Shown here piece by piece: positions 4,883 through 12,508 of a stretch of DNA of 15,157 nt. The first letter of the stretch is position 1. Each line of letters starts with the position of its first letter. The stretch spans positions 1 to 15,157 of the forward strand of contig JAFKKW010000209.1 of NCBI GenBank assembly GCA_017304275.1, written 5' to 3'. The DNA is from Hyphomicrobiales bacterium. Lineage in GTDB: Bacteria; Pseudomonadota; Alphaproteobacteria; Rhizobiales; Hyphomicrobiaceae. The notes beneath the pieces were generated by a model. The model was not told the DNA's origin and searched no databases. It worked only from the letters and a program-made list of their open reading frames with translations. The translations under genes and the position numbers were made by a program.

Positions 4883-6550
4883 ATGACCCTGAGTTTGCCG
4901 CTCAGCGCGCTGAAGAGGCGCTATGACGTGATCGTCGTCGGCTCCGGCTACGGCGGCGGCGTGACCGCGTCGCGGCTCTCGCGCGCGGGCAAGCGCGTTG
5001 CCGTGCTCGAGCGCGGGCGCGAGATATCGACCGGGGAGTTCCCGCAGAAGTTCGGGGCGCTCAAGAGCGAGTTCCAGGTGACGGGGAAGAGCTTCCGCAC
5101 CGGCTCCGAGCAGGCGATCTACGACGTGCGCCTCGGCCGCGATATGCACGTGCTCGTCGCATGCGGGCTCGGCGGCGGGTCGCTCGTCAACGCGGGCGTG
5201 TCGCTGGTTCCGGACAAGCGCGTGTTCGCCGATGACGCGTGGCCCGGCCAGATCGCGCAGGACGGAATGCTCGCGGAGGGCTTCCGGCGCGCCGAGCAAT
5301 GGCTCCGGCCCGCTTCCGACCCACGCGCATCCGAGATGACGAAGTTCGGCGTGCTCGAACGCGCGGGAGCGGGCCTCGGCGGAACGCTCGTCGCCTCGCG
5401 CATCGCCGTCAGCTTCGAGGACACTACGAACCCGGCGGGCATCCATCAGAAGGCGTGCACGCGCTGCGGCGATTGCTGTGCGGGCTGCAATGTCGGCGCA
5501 AAGAACACCGTCGCGCTGACGTATCTCCCCGATGCCGTCCAACACGGGGCGGAAATCTTCACCGGGCTCAAAGTGGGCACCGTGCGCAAGGGCACGGACG
5601 GCCAATGGCAGGTTTTCGCGCAGGCGGTCGGCAGCGACCGCAGCGTGGCGGAGGCCGTGATCGAAGCCCCCGTCGTGGTGCTGGCGGCCGGAACGCTCGG
5701 CTCGACCGAGATCCTGCTGCGCTCGCGCGAGGCGGGGCTCCCGCTTTCCGATCGGATCGGGCAGCGCTTTTCGGCCAACGGCGACATCATCGCGTTCGGA
5801 TACGGTGCGAAGACGACCGTCAACGGCGTCGGCGTCGGTCATCCACCCAAGGTGGAGGGCCTGGAGATCGGCGCGTCGGTCTCGGGACAACTGGAGTTTC
5901 GCGACGCGGACGTGCTCGCCAACGAGCTCAACGTGCAGGAGGGCGCGCTGCCGTCCGCGTTCGCGTCGGTCCTGCCGGTGCTGTTCCTGCCGAACGGGCG
6001 GCTGCTCGGCGCGATCTCGAGCCTCGTCAACGGCGTCTACAAGGGGCCGTTCGCAAGCCTGCAGACGTTCTTCGCGGTCTCGCACGACAGCGCGGCGGGG
6101 CGCTTCTCGCTCGAGGACGATCAGCTTGCGCTCGGCTGGCCGGGCGCCAAGGACGAGCCCGTCTATACCAGGCTCGATGCTATTCTCTCGCGCCTCGTCG
6201 CGGCGAGCGGCGGCAAGTACGTGAAGAACCCGCTGGCCGGCACCATCATGGGCCACCAACCGGCGACCGCGCATCCGCTCGGCGGCTGCGGCATGGGACG
6301 GGACCGCAGCGACGGCGTGGTGGACCACAAGTGCCGCGTGTTCGATGGCGCTTCCGGAGCCGGCGACACCGCGGTCCACGAGGGGCTCTACGTGATCGAC
6401 GGCGCCGTGATCCCGCGCTCGCTCGGCGTCAACCCGCTGCTCACCATCACGGCGCTTTCCGAACGCGCCATGCTGCACTTTGCGCAGGACCGGGGCTTGC
6501 GCTACACAACGGCACCGGTTTCTCCCGCGGCCGCGGCCGCATCGGCCTGA
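4883..6550 (+). CDS. GMC-family FAD-dependent oxidoreductase (cholesterol oxidase/choline dehydrogenase-like) with Fe-S-type cysteine motif
   Basis: This 555-residue flavoenzyme starts at ATG 4883, ten residues before the FAD-binding strand YDVIVVGSGYGGG (14-26). An earlier in-frame ATG adds 46 unrelated residues. LGGGSLVNAG (96-105) is the second FAD contact. The catalytic region has HPLGGCGMG (464-472) and GVNPLLTITALSERA (515-529), the usual GMC His and Asn sites. CTRCGDCCAGCNVGAKNT begins at residue 192 and gives the spacing CxxCxxCxxxC (192, 195, 198, 202), as in ferredoxins. The FAD-dependent glucose dehydrogenase catalytic subunit of Burkholderia also carries a Cys-bound Fe-S cluster. 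This suggests electron transfer to a carrier rather than to oxygen; that is inference. The substrate is unknown (a sterol or other alcohol). No export signal is visible. The methyltransferase gene follows after 10 bases, so they are probably co-transcribed. Confidence 0.82.
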   Translation: MTLSLPLSALKRRYDVIVVGSGYGGGVTASRLSRAGKRVAVLERGREISTGEFPQKFGALKSEFQVTGKSFRTGSEQAIYDVRLGRDMHVLVACGLGGGSLVNAGVSLVPDKRVFADDAWPGQIAQDGMLAEGFRRAEQWLRPASDPRASEMTKFGVLERAGAGLGGTLVASRIAVSFEDTTNPAGIHQKACTRCGDCCAGCNVGAKNTVALTYLPDAVQHGAEIFTGLKVGTVRKGTDGQWQVFAQAVGSDRSVAEAVIEAPVVVLAAGTLGSTEILLRSREAGLPLSDRIGQRFSANGDIIAFGYGAKTTVNGVGVGHPPKVEGLEIGASVSGQLEFRDADVLANELNVQEGALPSAFASVLPVLFLPNGRLLGAISSLVNGVYKGPFASLQTFFAVSHDSAAGRFSLEDDQLALGWPGAKDEPVYTRLDAILSRLVAASGGKYVKNPLAGTIMGHQPATAHPLGGCGMGRDRSDGVVDHKCRVFDGASGAGDTAVHEGLYVIDGAVIPRSLGVNPLLTITALSERAMLHFAQDRGLRYTTAPVSPAAAAASA

Positions 6551-6560
6551 CATCGAGCTC

Positions 6561-7499
6561 ATGCGCATCGAATATCACCGCGCGCTGATTGCAGACCGGG
6601 TCCGCAATCAGGCCTTCCACGACGCCCTCGCCCGCGTGATCCGCCGCGGCGCGACGACGGTGGCCGACATCGGAGCCGGGACAGGGCTGATCGGCCTGAT
6701 GGCGGCGAAACTCGGCGCGCATGAGGTGCTGCTGTACGAGGCCGCCGAAGTGGCCGGCGTGGCGGCGGCGACGATCAAGACCAATCGCGCCCGCACCTGC
6801 CATCTGATGCCGTGCCACTCGACCGAGATGGAAGATCCCCCGCGCGTCGACGTCGTCGTCTCCGAGACGCTCGGCAATTACGCGCTCGAGGAGAACATCA
6901 TCGACACGCTGGCGGACGCTCAACTGCGCCATCTCAAGGACGGCGGCGTCATGATCCCGGCGCGCATCCGCCAGTTCGTCGTGCCCGTGATCTCGGACCG
7001 CATCCATCGCGAGCTTGTCGTGTGGGACGAGGTCGGGTTCGGGATCAACCTCGCGGACGCGCGCAAGATGAGCCTCAACAATGTCTATGTGCGCAGTTTG
7101 GGGACCGACGATCTCCTCGATGGCGGCGCGGCGGCGAAGATATGGGATAGCGTGACGCTCGGCTCCGACGCCAAGCGTAACCGCAAGGGCGAGGTGTCCT
7201 GGACGTTCGACGCCCCGCATACGGTCCATGGCTTCGCCTACTGGTGGGAGACCGATCTGATCGACGGAGTGACGCTCTCCACAGCCCCCGATGCGCCGCG
7301 CACGCACTGGGAGCAGCTCTATTTTCCGCTGGAGATGCCCATCGCCGTGGCGGCCGGGGAGAGCGTGCTCGTCACGCTGCGCTCCAAATCCTCGGAGGAG
7401 GCGGGGACGCATCTCGCCTGGACGGCGGTGCATTTCGACCGCGATGGCGGCTCGAAAGGGCGCCAGGCCATGGACCTCGACAAGGGGTGGATTCCTTAG
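6561..7499 (+). CDS. PRMT-like class I SAM-dependent methyltransferase
   Basis: From ATG 6561, ten bases after the GMC stop, this is 312 residues. An earlier in-frame ATG (6480) would overlap the GMC gene and adds arginine-rich shadow sequence. The N-terminal third has SAM motif I, VADIGAGTGLIG (34-45), and the acidic residue after it, Glu60. It then shows the signature of protein arginine methyltransferases. SETLGNYALEE (101-111) gives two glutamates nine apart, like the PRMT double-E loop. THWEQLYFPL (248-257) matches the PRMT THW loop. The helix DRVRNQAFHDAL before motif I also resembles PRMT helix X. The C-terminal part would be the PRMT beta-barrel. Such enzymes transfer methyl groups to arginine side chains. 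They are mainly eukaryotic and uncommon in bacteria. The substrate is not known, and the tight link to the GMC gene is the only clue. Confidence 0.75.
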   Translation: MRIEYHRALIADRVRNQAFHDALARVIRRGATTVADIGAGTGLIGLMAAKLGAHEVLLYEAAEVAGVAAATIKTNRARTCHLMPCHSTEMEDPPRVDVVVSETLGNYALEENIIDTLADAQLRHLKDGGVMIPARIRQFVVPVISDRIHRELVVWDEVGFGINLADARKMSLNNVYVRSLGTDDLLDGGAAAKIWDSVTLGSDAKRNRKGEVSWTFDAPHTVHGFAYWWETDLIDGVTLSTAPDAPRTHWEQLYFPLEMPIAVAAGESVLVTLRSKSSEEAGTHLAWTAVHFDRDGGSKGRQAMDLDKGWIP

Positions 7500-7563
7500 A
7501 CGCTAGCTGTCTCAGGACGTTATGGCCTCCAAGCGCGTTTTCCCTCACATCGCGTCGCGACAC

Positions 7564-7591
7564 TTGCGGCTCCCAAATCGTTGAGTATTAT
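7564..7591 (+). promoter_or_regulatory. Probable sigma70 promoter of folD
   Basis: TTGCGG (7564-7569) and TATTAT (7586-7591) are 16 bases apart, placing the transcript start near 7598 and leaving a leader of about 25 bases that contains GGGAGGAAA (7608-7616) ahead of the ATG at 7622. This is one of the better promoter matches in the window. Confidence 0.55.
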
Positions 7592-7602
7592 TCAAACGAT
7601 TT
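7575..7602. promoter_or_regulatory. Inverted repeat over the folD -10 box (possible operator)
   Basis: AAATCGTT (7575-7582) and AACGATTT (7595-7602) are perfect inverted repeats with a 12-base AT-rich centre that contains the -10 box. A second imperfect dyad, TTGA (7581-7584) with TCAA (7592-7595), shares almost the same centre. The placement fits a dimeric repressor blocking RNA polymerase. The regulator is unknown. Confidence 0.45.
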
Positions 7603-7621
7603 TACTGGGAGGAAACCTAGG

Positions 7622-8503
7622 ATGACAGCGCGACTGATCGACGGAAACGCCGTGGCTGCCGCAGAACGCCGGAAATGCCGGGAGCGCGTGGCGGCGCTCA
7701 AACGCGACCATGGCGTGACCCCGGGGCTCGCCGTCATCATGGTCGGCAACAACCCTGCATCCGCGGTGTACGTGCGCAACAAGATGCGCGCGTGCGAGGA
7801 CGTCGGCATCCGGTCGGAACGCTTCCTGCTGGCGGAAACCTCCGCCGAGGACGACGTCGTCCACCTGATCGAACGCCTGAAAGCCGACCCGGCTGTGCAT
7901 GGCATCCTGGTCCAGCTTCCGCTGCCCAAGCATTACAATATCGAGCGCGTGCTCGGCACGATCCCGGTCGAGAAGGACGTCGACGGCTTCCATCTCTACA
8001 ACGTCGGCGGTCTCGTGGTCGGGGGCACGGTGTTCCCGCCGTGCACGCCGTACGGCGTGATGCAACTGCTCGAGCACGAAGGCATCCCGGTTGCCGGGCG
8101 CAATGCAGTGGTGGTCGGCGCGAGCAACATCGTCGGCAAGCCGATGGCGCTGATGCTGATGCAGCATGAAGCGACGGTCTCGGTCTGCCACGCGAAGACG
8201 CGCGACCTCGCGCAGTACACAGTGCTGGCCGACATCCTGGTCGTCGCGGCGGGCTGCCCGAACCTGATCACCGGACCGATGGTGCGCAAGGACGCCGTCG
8301 TCATCGACGTCGGCATCAACCGGCTGCCGACGGGAGAGCTGGTCGGGGATTGCGATTTCGACGGGGTTTCGCGACGCGCGTCCTACATCACGCCGGTGCC
8401 CGGTGGCGTCGGACCGATGACGGTGACCATGCTGCTCGTCAACACGATCAACTCCGCCGCCCGCGGCGCCTCCGCGGAGGGACACCTGGCCGCTGTGGGC
8501 TAG
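7622..8503 (+). CDS. folD: Bifunctional methylenetetrahydrofolate dehydrogenase/methenyltetrahydrofolate cyclohydrolase
   Basis: This 293-residue protein matches FolD from end to end. It interconverts 5,10-methylene- and 10-formyl-tetrahydrofolate through the methenyl form, using NADP, in the cytoplasm. Landmarks are YVRNKMRACEDVG (50-62, with the catalytic Tyr50 and Lys54), GILVQLPLP (94-102), EKDVDGFH (117-124), FPPCTPYGVMQLL (138-150), the Rossmann loop VVVGASNIVGKPMA (163-176), VIDVGIN (227-233) and ITPVPGGVGPMTVTMLL (256-272). The GAS form of the nucleotide loop is also found in E. coli FolD. ATG 7622 is chosen for the strong GGAGG eight bases upstream and for the family start; the frame stays open far upstream without meaning. 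It has its own promoter with an operator-like dyad. No one-carbon oxidation gene is adjacent. Confidence 0.96.
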   Translation: MTARLIDGNAVAAAERRKCRERVAALKRDHGVTPGLAVIMVGNNPASAVYVRNKMRACEDVGIRSERFLLAETSAEDDVVHLIERLKADPAVHGILVQLPLPKHYNIERVLGTIPVEKDVDGFHLYNVGGLVVGGTVFPPCTPYGVMQLLEHEGIPVAGRNAVVVGASNIVGKPMALMLMQHEATVSVCHAKTRDLAQYTVLADILVVAAGCPNLITGPMVRKDAVVIDVGINRLPTGELVGDCDFDGVSRRASYITPVPGGVGPMTVTMLLVNTINSAARGASAEGHLAAVG

Positions 8504-8529
8504 ACGTCGGCCGCGGTGGGTTAAACGCC
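8488..8529. repeat. Tandem 21-base duplication at the folD/phaZ junction
   Basis: 8488-8508 and 8509-8529 are head-to-tail copies matching at 17 of 21 positions. The first copy contains the folD stop (TAG, 8501-8503). The second contains the reverse-strand stop of phaZ (TTA, 8521-8523). The two genes are therefore separated only by part of a duplicated segment, and no terminator hairpin is obvious between them. Confidence 0.55.
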
Positions 8530-9894
8530 GGCAGCGCTCGGCGTAAGGCCGGTGTCGTTGGCGGGCTCGAAGGTGAAGGCGACGGACGACGGATCGTAGC
8601 CGCCGACGCCTCCCGATACCGGGCGGCGCGACGTGATCGGGCGGGTCAGAATCAGCTCGGCGCGTGGATCGAACAGGCGCACGAACTGGGTGACACGCGG
8701 CGCGATCTCGGTGCGGAAGCGCGAGCCGTTGAAGACGCCGTAGTGCCCCACGCCCGCGCATTCCATATGCAGCTTTCTTTCGGGCGGCAGGCCCGTACAA
8801 AGGTCGTGCGCGGCGCGGCACTGGCCGAGGCCCGTGATGTCGTCTTTCTCGCCCTCGATGGTCATCAGTGCGGTGCGCCGGATCTTCGAGGGATCGACGC
8901 GGCGTCCGCGATGCGTCATCTCGCCCTTGGGCAGGGCGTGGCGCACGAACACGGTGTCGATCGTATCCAGATAGAACTCCGCCGTGAGATCCATCACCGC
9001 CAGATACTCGTCGTAGAAGGCGCGATGCTTCTCGGCCGAGTCGCCGTCGCCACTGACGAGATGGCGGAAGAGCTCCTTGTGGGCCGTGGCATGGCGATCG
9101 AGGTTCATCGACATGAACCCCGAGAGCTGCAGGAAGCCCGGATACACATCGCGTCCCACGCCCGGATAAGGCCAGGGCACGGTGGTGATGACGTGGCGCG
9201 CGAACCAATCGGTGCCGCGCGTGACGGCGACGTCGTTGACGGCAGTCGGCGAGATGCGGGTGTCGATCGGGCCGCCGGCCATGATCATGCTCAGCGGCAC
9301 GTTCGGGTCGGCATCCTCCTCCATCAGCGAGACGGCGGCCAGGACCGGGACGGCCGACTGGCACACGGCGAAGACGTGGACGTCGCCGCGCAGCGCGGTC
9401 AGCATGCCGCGCACATAGTCGACGTAGTCGTCGAGACCGAAGCGTCCGGCCGACACGGGCGTGCTGCGGGCATCGCGCCAATCGGTGATGTAGACCTCGT
9501 GATGGGGCAGCAGCGCCTCGACGGTGCCGCGCAGAAGCGTCGCGAAGTGACCCGACATGGGCGCGACGAGCAGGATCTTAGGATCGGCCGCACGCTGTGC
9601 GGCGGGCATCTCACGCCGGAAGTGGATCACACGGCAAAAAGGGCGGTCCCAGATCACCTCCTCCGCCACCTTGACGGTGCGACTGCCGATGCGGGTCCTG
9701 TCCAGGCCGAACGACGGCTTCAGGTAGCGGCGCGTCATGCGCTCGAAGACCTCGAAGGCCGCCGAGGCATGGCGCCCGACCGAGGTATGGGACAACGGAT
9801 TGAGCGGGCTTTCGACGAGCGAGCGCCATTGCTCGGCCAGCGCGCGGGCCGGGCTCAGAGCTGCATGGCTCATCTCGTACCAGTGATAGAGCAC
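8521..9894 (-). CDS. phaZ: Intracellular polyhydroxyalkanoate depolymerase
   Basis: This 457-residue protein belongs to the intracellular PHB depolymerase family (PhaZ1/PhaZa of Cupriavidus type), which releases hydroxybutyrate from native granules in the cytoplasm. It has the family start MLYHWYEMSHAALSPARALA, then APMSGHFATLLRGTVEALL, the nucleophile region VFAVCQSAVPVLAAV with Cys178 in place of a lipase serine, and PWPYPGVGRDVYPGFLQLSGF. Likely Asp (351 or 352, in EGEKDDITG) and His384 (GVGHYGVFNG) complete the triad. These positions agree with the Cys-Asp-His set known for the Cupriavidus enzyme. The start is GTG at 9894 with GGGAGG nine bases upstream; the alternative ATG at 9873 would cut off conserved residues. 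It is single and convergent with folD. No PHA synthase or phasin gene is in the window. Confidence 0.93.
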   Translation of the reverse strand: MLYHWYEMSHAALSPARALAEQWRSLVESPLNPLSHTSVGRHASAAFEVFERMTRRYLKPSFGLDRTRIGSRTVKVAEEVIWDRPFCRVIHFRREMPAAQRAADPKILLVAPMSGHFATLLRGTVEALLPHHEVYITDWRDARSTPVSAGRFGLDDYVDYVRGMLTALRGDVHVFAVCQSAVPVLAAVSLMEEDADPNVPLSMIMAGGPIDTRISPTAVNDVAVTRGTDWFARHVITTVPWPYPGVGRDVYPGFLQLSGFMSMNLDRHATAHKELFRHLVSGDGDSAEKHRAFYDEYLAVMDLTAEFYLDTIDTVFVRHALPKGEMTHRGRRVDPSKIRRTALMTIEGEKDDITGLGQCRAAHDLCTGLPPERKLHMECAGVGHYGVFNGSRFRTEIAPRVTQFVRLFDPRAELILTRPITSRRPVSGGVGGYDPSSVAFTFEPANDTGLTPSAAGV

Positions 9895-10080
9895 GATCGA
9901 ATGCCTCCCGATCTAAAGGCGTCAGACGACGGAGCGCCTTGCATCAGTCCTGCACACAATAACGCGCGGGAAAGGCCGTCCGGTCCAGACGAATACGCGG
10001 CGATTGGCCGCCGAAACCCATGTTGTTTTTGCTTTTTTAGTCTCCCCCGTGGCGAGAATGCACTGATTCGAGCGGTATGG

Positions 10081-10743
10081 CTAAGCATCGGAGCCGCTTG
10101 CGGGGGAGTCGATCGCCTTGGCCAGCGCGTCCGCGAGCGCCTTGGCGTCGACGCTGTGCGGGAAGTGCCTCATGAATTCGCCATTGCGGTCCATAAGATA
10201 CATGAATGAGCTGTGATCTACATTGTATTCGCCGGGGTTGGTTTCGTCGGGCACCTTCTTGGCGTAGACGCGGTAGGTTTTGGTCACAGCGGCAATGTCC
10301 TCGGGCGATCCCGATAGGCCGATGATGTTCTTGTGAAAGCTCGCCACATACTTGCCCATCAGCTCCGGCGTATCGCGCTCGGGGTCAACGGTGATGAAAA
10401 CCGCCGAAAGGCCGTTGGCCTTGTCGCCAAGCTGGTCCAGCGCGGCGGCGATCACCTGAAGCCCCGCCGGACAGACATCCGGGCAATGCGTGAACCCGAA
10501 ATAGACGAGCAGCGGCTTGCCGGCGAAGTCCTTCTCGGTCACGCGCTTGCCGGACGGGTCGAGCAGGCTGAAGGGGCCGCCGATCAGCGCCTTGCCTGTC
10601 GTTTGCGTGGAGGGGGCGCCGGAGGGAAGCGTGGCCAGCAGCACCGCGGTGAGCACGCCGGCCGCGAGGCCGATCAGCAGCGCGAGCACAAGCGTGCGGC
10701 GGGACGCGCCAACCTGCTTCGGATCCGTGGTCTTCCTCGTCAT
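10081..10743 (-). CDS. SCO1/SenC/PrrC family copper chaperone
   Basis: This 220-residue protein has a short cytoplasmic N-terminus, one membrane helix (residues about 17-38, TLVLALLIGLAAGVLTAVLL) and a periplasmic thioredoxin-like domain. The copper ligands of the SCO family are present: Cys87 and Cys91 in FGFTHCPDVCP and His177 in VDHSSFMYLMD. ITVDPERDTPE (117-127) is also typical. SCO proteins help insert copper into the CuA site of cytochrome c oxidase, and PrrC/SenC homologues influence RegB/PrrB signalling in Rhodobacter. ATG 10743 is preferred, with AAGG four bases upstream. An in-frame start at 10854 would add 37 residues ahead of the anchor. It is divergent from regB, with 185 bases between, an arrangement known from Rhodobacter capsulatus senC/regB. 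Confidence 0.92.
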   Translation of the reverse strand: MTRKTTDPKQVGASRRTLVLALLIGLAAGVLTAVLLATLPSGAPSTQTTGKALIGGPFSLLDPSGKRVTEKDFAGKPLLVYFGFTHCPDVCPAGLQVIAAALDQLGDKANGLSAVFITVDPERDTPELMGKYVASFHKNIIGLSGSPEDIAAVTKTYRVYAKKVPDETNPGEYNVDHSSFMYLMDRNGEFMRHFPHSVDAKALADALAKAIDSPASGSDA

Positions 10744-10928
10744 ACGACCTTGTTTCTCCGCTCCATCCCCAGCGGCGCGCATCCCCGTCCAGACCGGAAA
10801 ATTCCGCATTCCGTCGGGTGCGCAGCGTCCGCTCCACCTATCTGAGGCATGCAACGCCCACTTGCAAGCTGTGCTAGGGGTTCAAGGTTTGGTAGGAAAG
10901 CAAAGCTCAAGCAACGCAAGTCTCTGCA

Positions 10929-12359
10929 GTGGTCGGACAGTTCAACAAAATCTTCGAATCGAAAGCCAGTTTCAGCGGCGACAGCCAGCTCAGGTTGCAG
11001 ACCATCGTGCGTCTGCGTTGGATCGGCGTGATCGGCCAGATCTTCGCGCTCTGTGCCGTCTATTTCTGGCTGGGGTTCGACCTGCCCATCGGACCGTGCC
11101 TCACCATCATCGCCGTGTCGGCGTGGGTGAACGTGTTCCTTGCCATCTATTACCCGGCCCGGCATCGCCTGTCCGTCAACTTCGCGACCGCGCTCTTGGC
11201 CTACGACATCATCCAGCTCGCCTCGCTACTCTACCTGACCGGCGGCATCGACAATCCGTTCACCATGCTCATCGTGGCGCCGGTTACGGTGTCGGCGGCG
11301 ACGCTGCCGCTTGCCTACACCATCGGCCTCGGCCTCCTGGCGCTGGCCTGCACGTGGCTGCTCGCATTCTATGCCATGCCGCTGCCCTGGTATGTCGATC
11401 CGCCGCTGGCGCTGCCGTTCCTCTACAAGCTCGGCATTGTCTCGGCCGTCACGGCGTCGATGCCTTTTCTCGCCATCTACGTGTGGCGGCTGACCCAGGA
11501 GGGGCGGGAGATGTCGGCCGCACTGGCGGCGACGGAACACGTGCTTGCGCGCGAGCAGAAACTGCACGCGCTGGACGGGCTTGCCGCAGCGGCCGCGCAC
11601 GAACTCGGCACGCCGCTGTCGACCATCACGCTCGTCACCAACGAGCTCGAACGGCAGATGGCCAAGGACAGCCCATACCGGGACGACATCCTGCTGCTGC
11701 GCAGCCAGGCGCAACGGTGCCGCGAAATCCTGCAGATGCTGACGCGTCATCCGCCCGACGAGGATCCCCTGCACGGAAGCCTCACCGTCAAGGAGATGCT
11801 GCACGAAGCAGCCGCGCCCTACGCGGACGGGGCGACCTTCGTCCAGATCCGCGCCACGCCGTCCGCGTCGGCGGCCGGACCTTCCGCCCGCGAGCCGGTC
11901 GGCATCCGCCGACCCGGCGTGATCTACGGCCTCGGCAACATCATCGAAAATGCAGCGGACTACGCGAAGACCCGCGTCGAGGTCGGCGCCGAATGGGACG
12001 GACAGACGGTCAGCGTCACGATCGCGGACGACGGGCCGGGCTTCAATCCGGACGTGATCGACACCATCGGCGAACCTTACGTCACGACCCGCACGCACGG
12101 GCGCAAGGAGCGCAAGAGCGGCACCAAGGTCTCCGGGCTCGGCCTCGGGTTCTTCATCGCCAAAACCCTGCTCGAGCGCTCCGGCGCCAAGCTTCTGTTC
12201 GAGAACCGGCCGCCGCCGGGGCACGGTGCGATCGTGCGGGTCATCTGGCCCCGATCGGCTTTCGAGGCCGCCACGGCGCAGCGGGAGCAGCAAATTCCGC
12301 GGCCCAGCAAGCACCGCGAGCCTCCGGGCCCGAACGATCCGATTTCTGACGCAATTTGA
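10929..12359 (+). CDS. regB: RegB/PrrB/ActS-type redox sensor histidine kinase
   Basis: This 476-residue protein has about six membrane helices between residues 29 and 187. The conserved GGIDNPF quinone-linked motif is at 105-111. The kinase core follows: H-box with His224 (HALDGLAAAAAHELGTPLST region), N-box NIIENAADYA (337-346), DDGPGF (367-372) and GLGLGFFIA (403-411). Cys264 in SQAQRCREIL corresponds to the redox-active Cys265 of Rhodobacter capsulatus RegB. The kinase phosphorylates RegA when the respiratory quinone pool is reduced, controlling respiration, carbon and nitrogen fixation and related functions. The start is GTG 10929; no strong ribosome site is visible, but no better start exists before the first helix. 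The C-terminal 35 residues are low-complexity and proline/arginine-rich. The genes for its likely partners flank it: SCO (divergent) and regA (downstream). ActS or RegS are equivalent names in rhizobia. Confidence 0.93.
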   Translation: MVGQFNKIFESKASFSGDSQLRLQTIVRLRWIGVIGQIFALCAVYFWLGFDLPIGPCLTIIAVSAWVNVFLAIYYPARHRLSVNFATALLAYDIIQLASLLYLTGGIDNPFTMLIVAPVTVSAATLPLAYTIGLGLLALACTWLLAFYAMPLPWYVDPPLALPFLYKLGIVSAVTASMPFLAIYVWRLTQEGREMSAALAATEHVLAREQKLHALDGLAAAAAHELGTPLSTITLVTNELERQMAKDSPYRDDILLLRSQAQRCREILQMLTRHPPDEDPLHGSLTVKEMLHEAAAPYADGATFVQIRATPSASAAGPSAREPVGIRRPGVIYGLGNIIENAADYAKTRVEVGAEWDGQTVSVTIADDGPGFNPDVIDTIGEPYVTTRTHGRKERKSGTKVSGLGLGFFIAKTLLERSGAKLLFENRPPPGHGAIVRVIWPRSAFEAATAQREQQIPRPSKHREPPGPNDPISDAI

Positions 12360-12457
12360 ACGGTCTAGCGGGCGTCACGGGAGGCGCAGGGACCGATTCA
12401 CATTAATTAACGCCTAGAATATCGTACTATTAGTCATGCCAATTCGTCCTTCTCACC

Positions 12458-12485
12458 TTGGCGAACCGACCTCGGCTAATATAAA
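12458..12485 (+). promoter_or_regulatory. Probable sigma70 promoter of regA
   Basis: TTGGCG (12458-12463) and TATAAA (12480-12485) are 16 bases apart, with a predicted transcript start about 15 bases before the regA start codon. Together with the 149-base gap after regB, this suggests regA has its own promoter besides any read-through from regB. Confidence 0.45.
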
Positions 12486-12508
12486 TGCGATGAATCGGGA
12501 GGTACTCC

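Noticed and set aside
4625..6568. 647-residue reverse-strand ORF opposite the GMC gene
   Set aside because: Arginine/alanine/histidine-rich composition without any family motif, and lying wholly antisense to a gene with clear FAD and catalytic motifs. It is a shadow frame of GC-rich coding DNA.
9940..9970. PhaR-type TGCA motifs upstream of phaZ
   Set aside because: Two TGCA words occur close together in the leader, but this is too little sequence to call a PhaR site.
7592..10209. Long ORFs antisense to folD (7592-9481, -) and to phaZ (8350-10209, +)
   Set aside because: Both lie opposite strongly recognised genes, have shadow composition and no domain; length alone is not evidence in GC-rich DNA.
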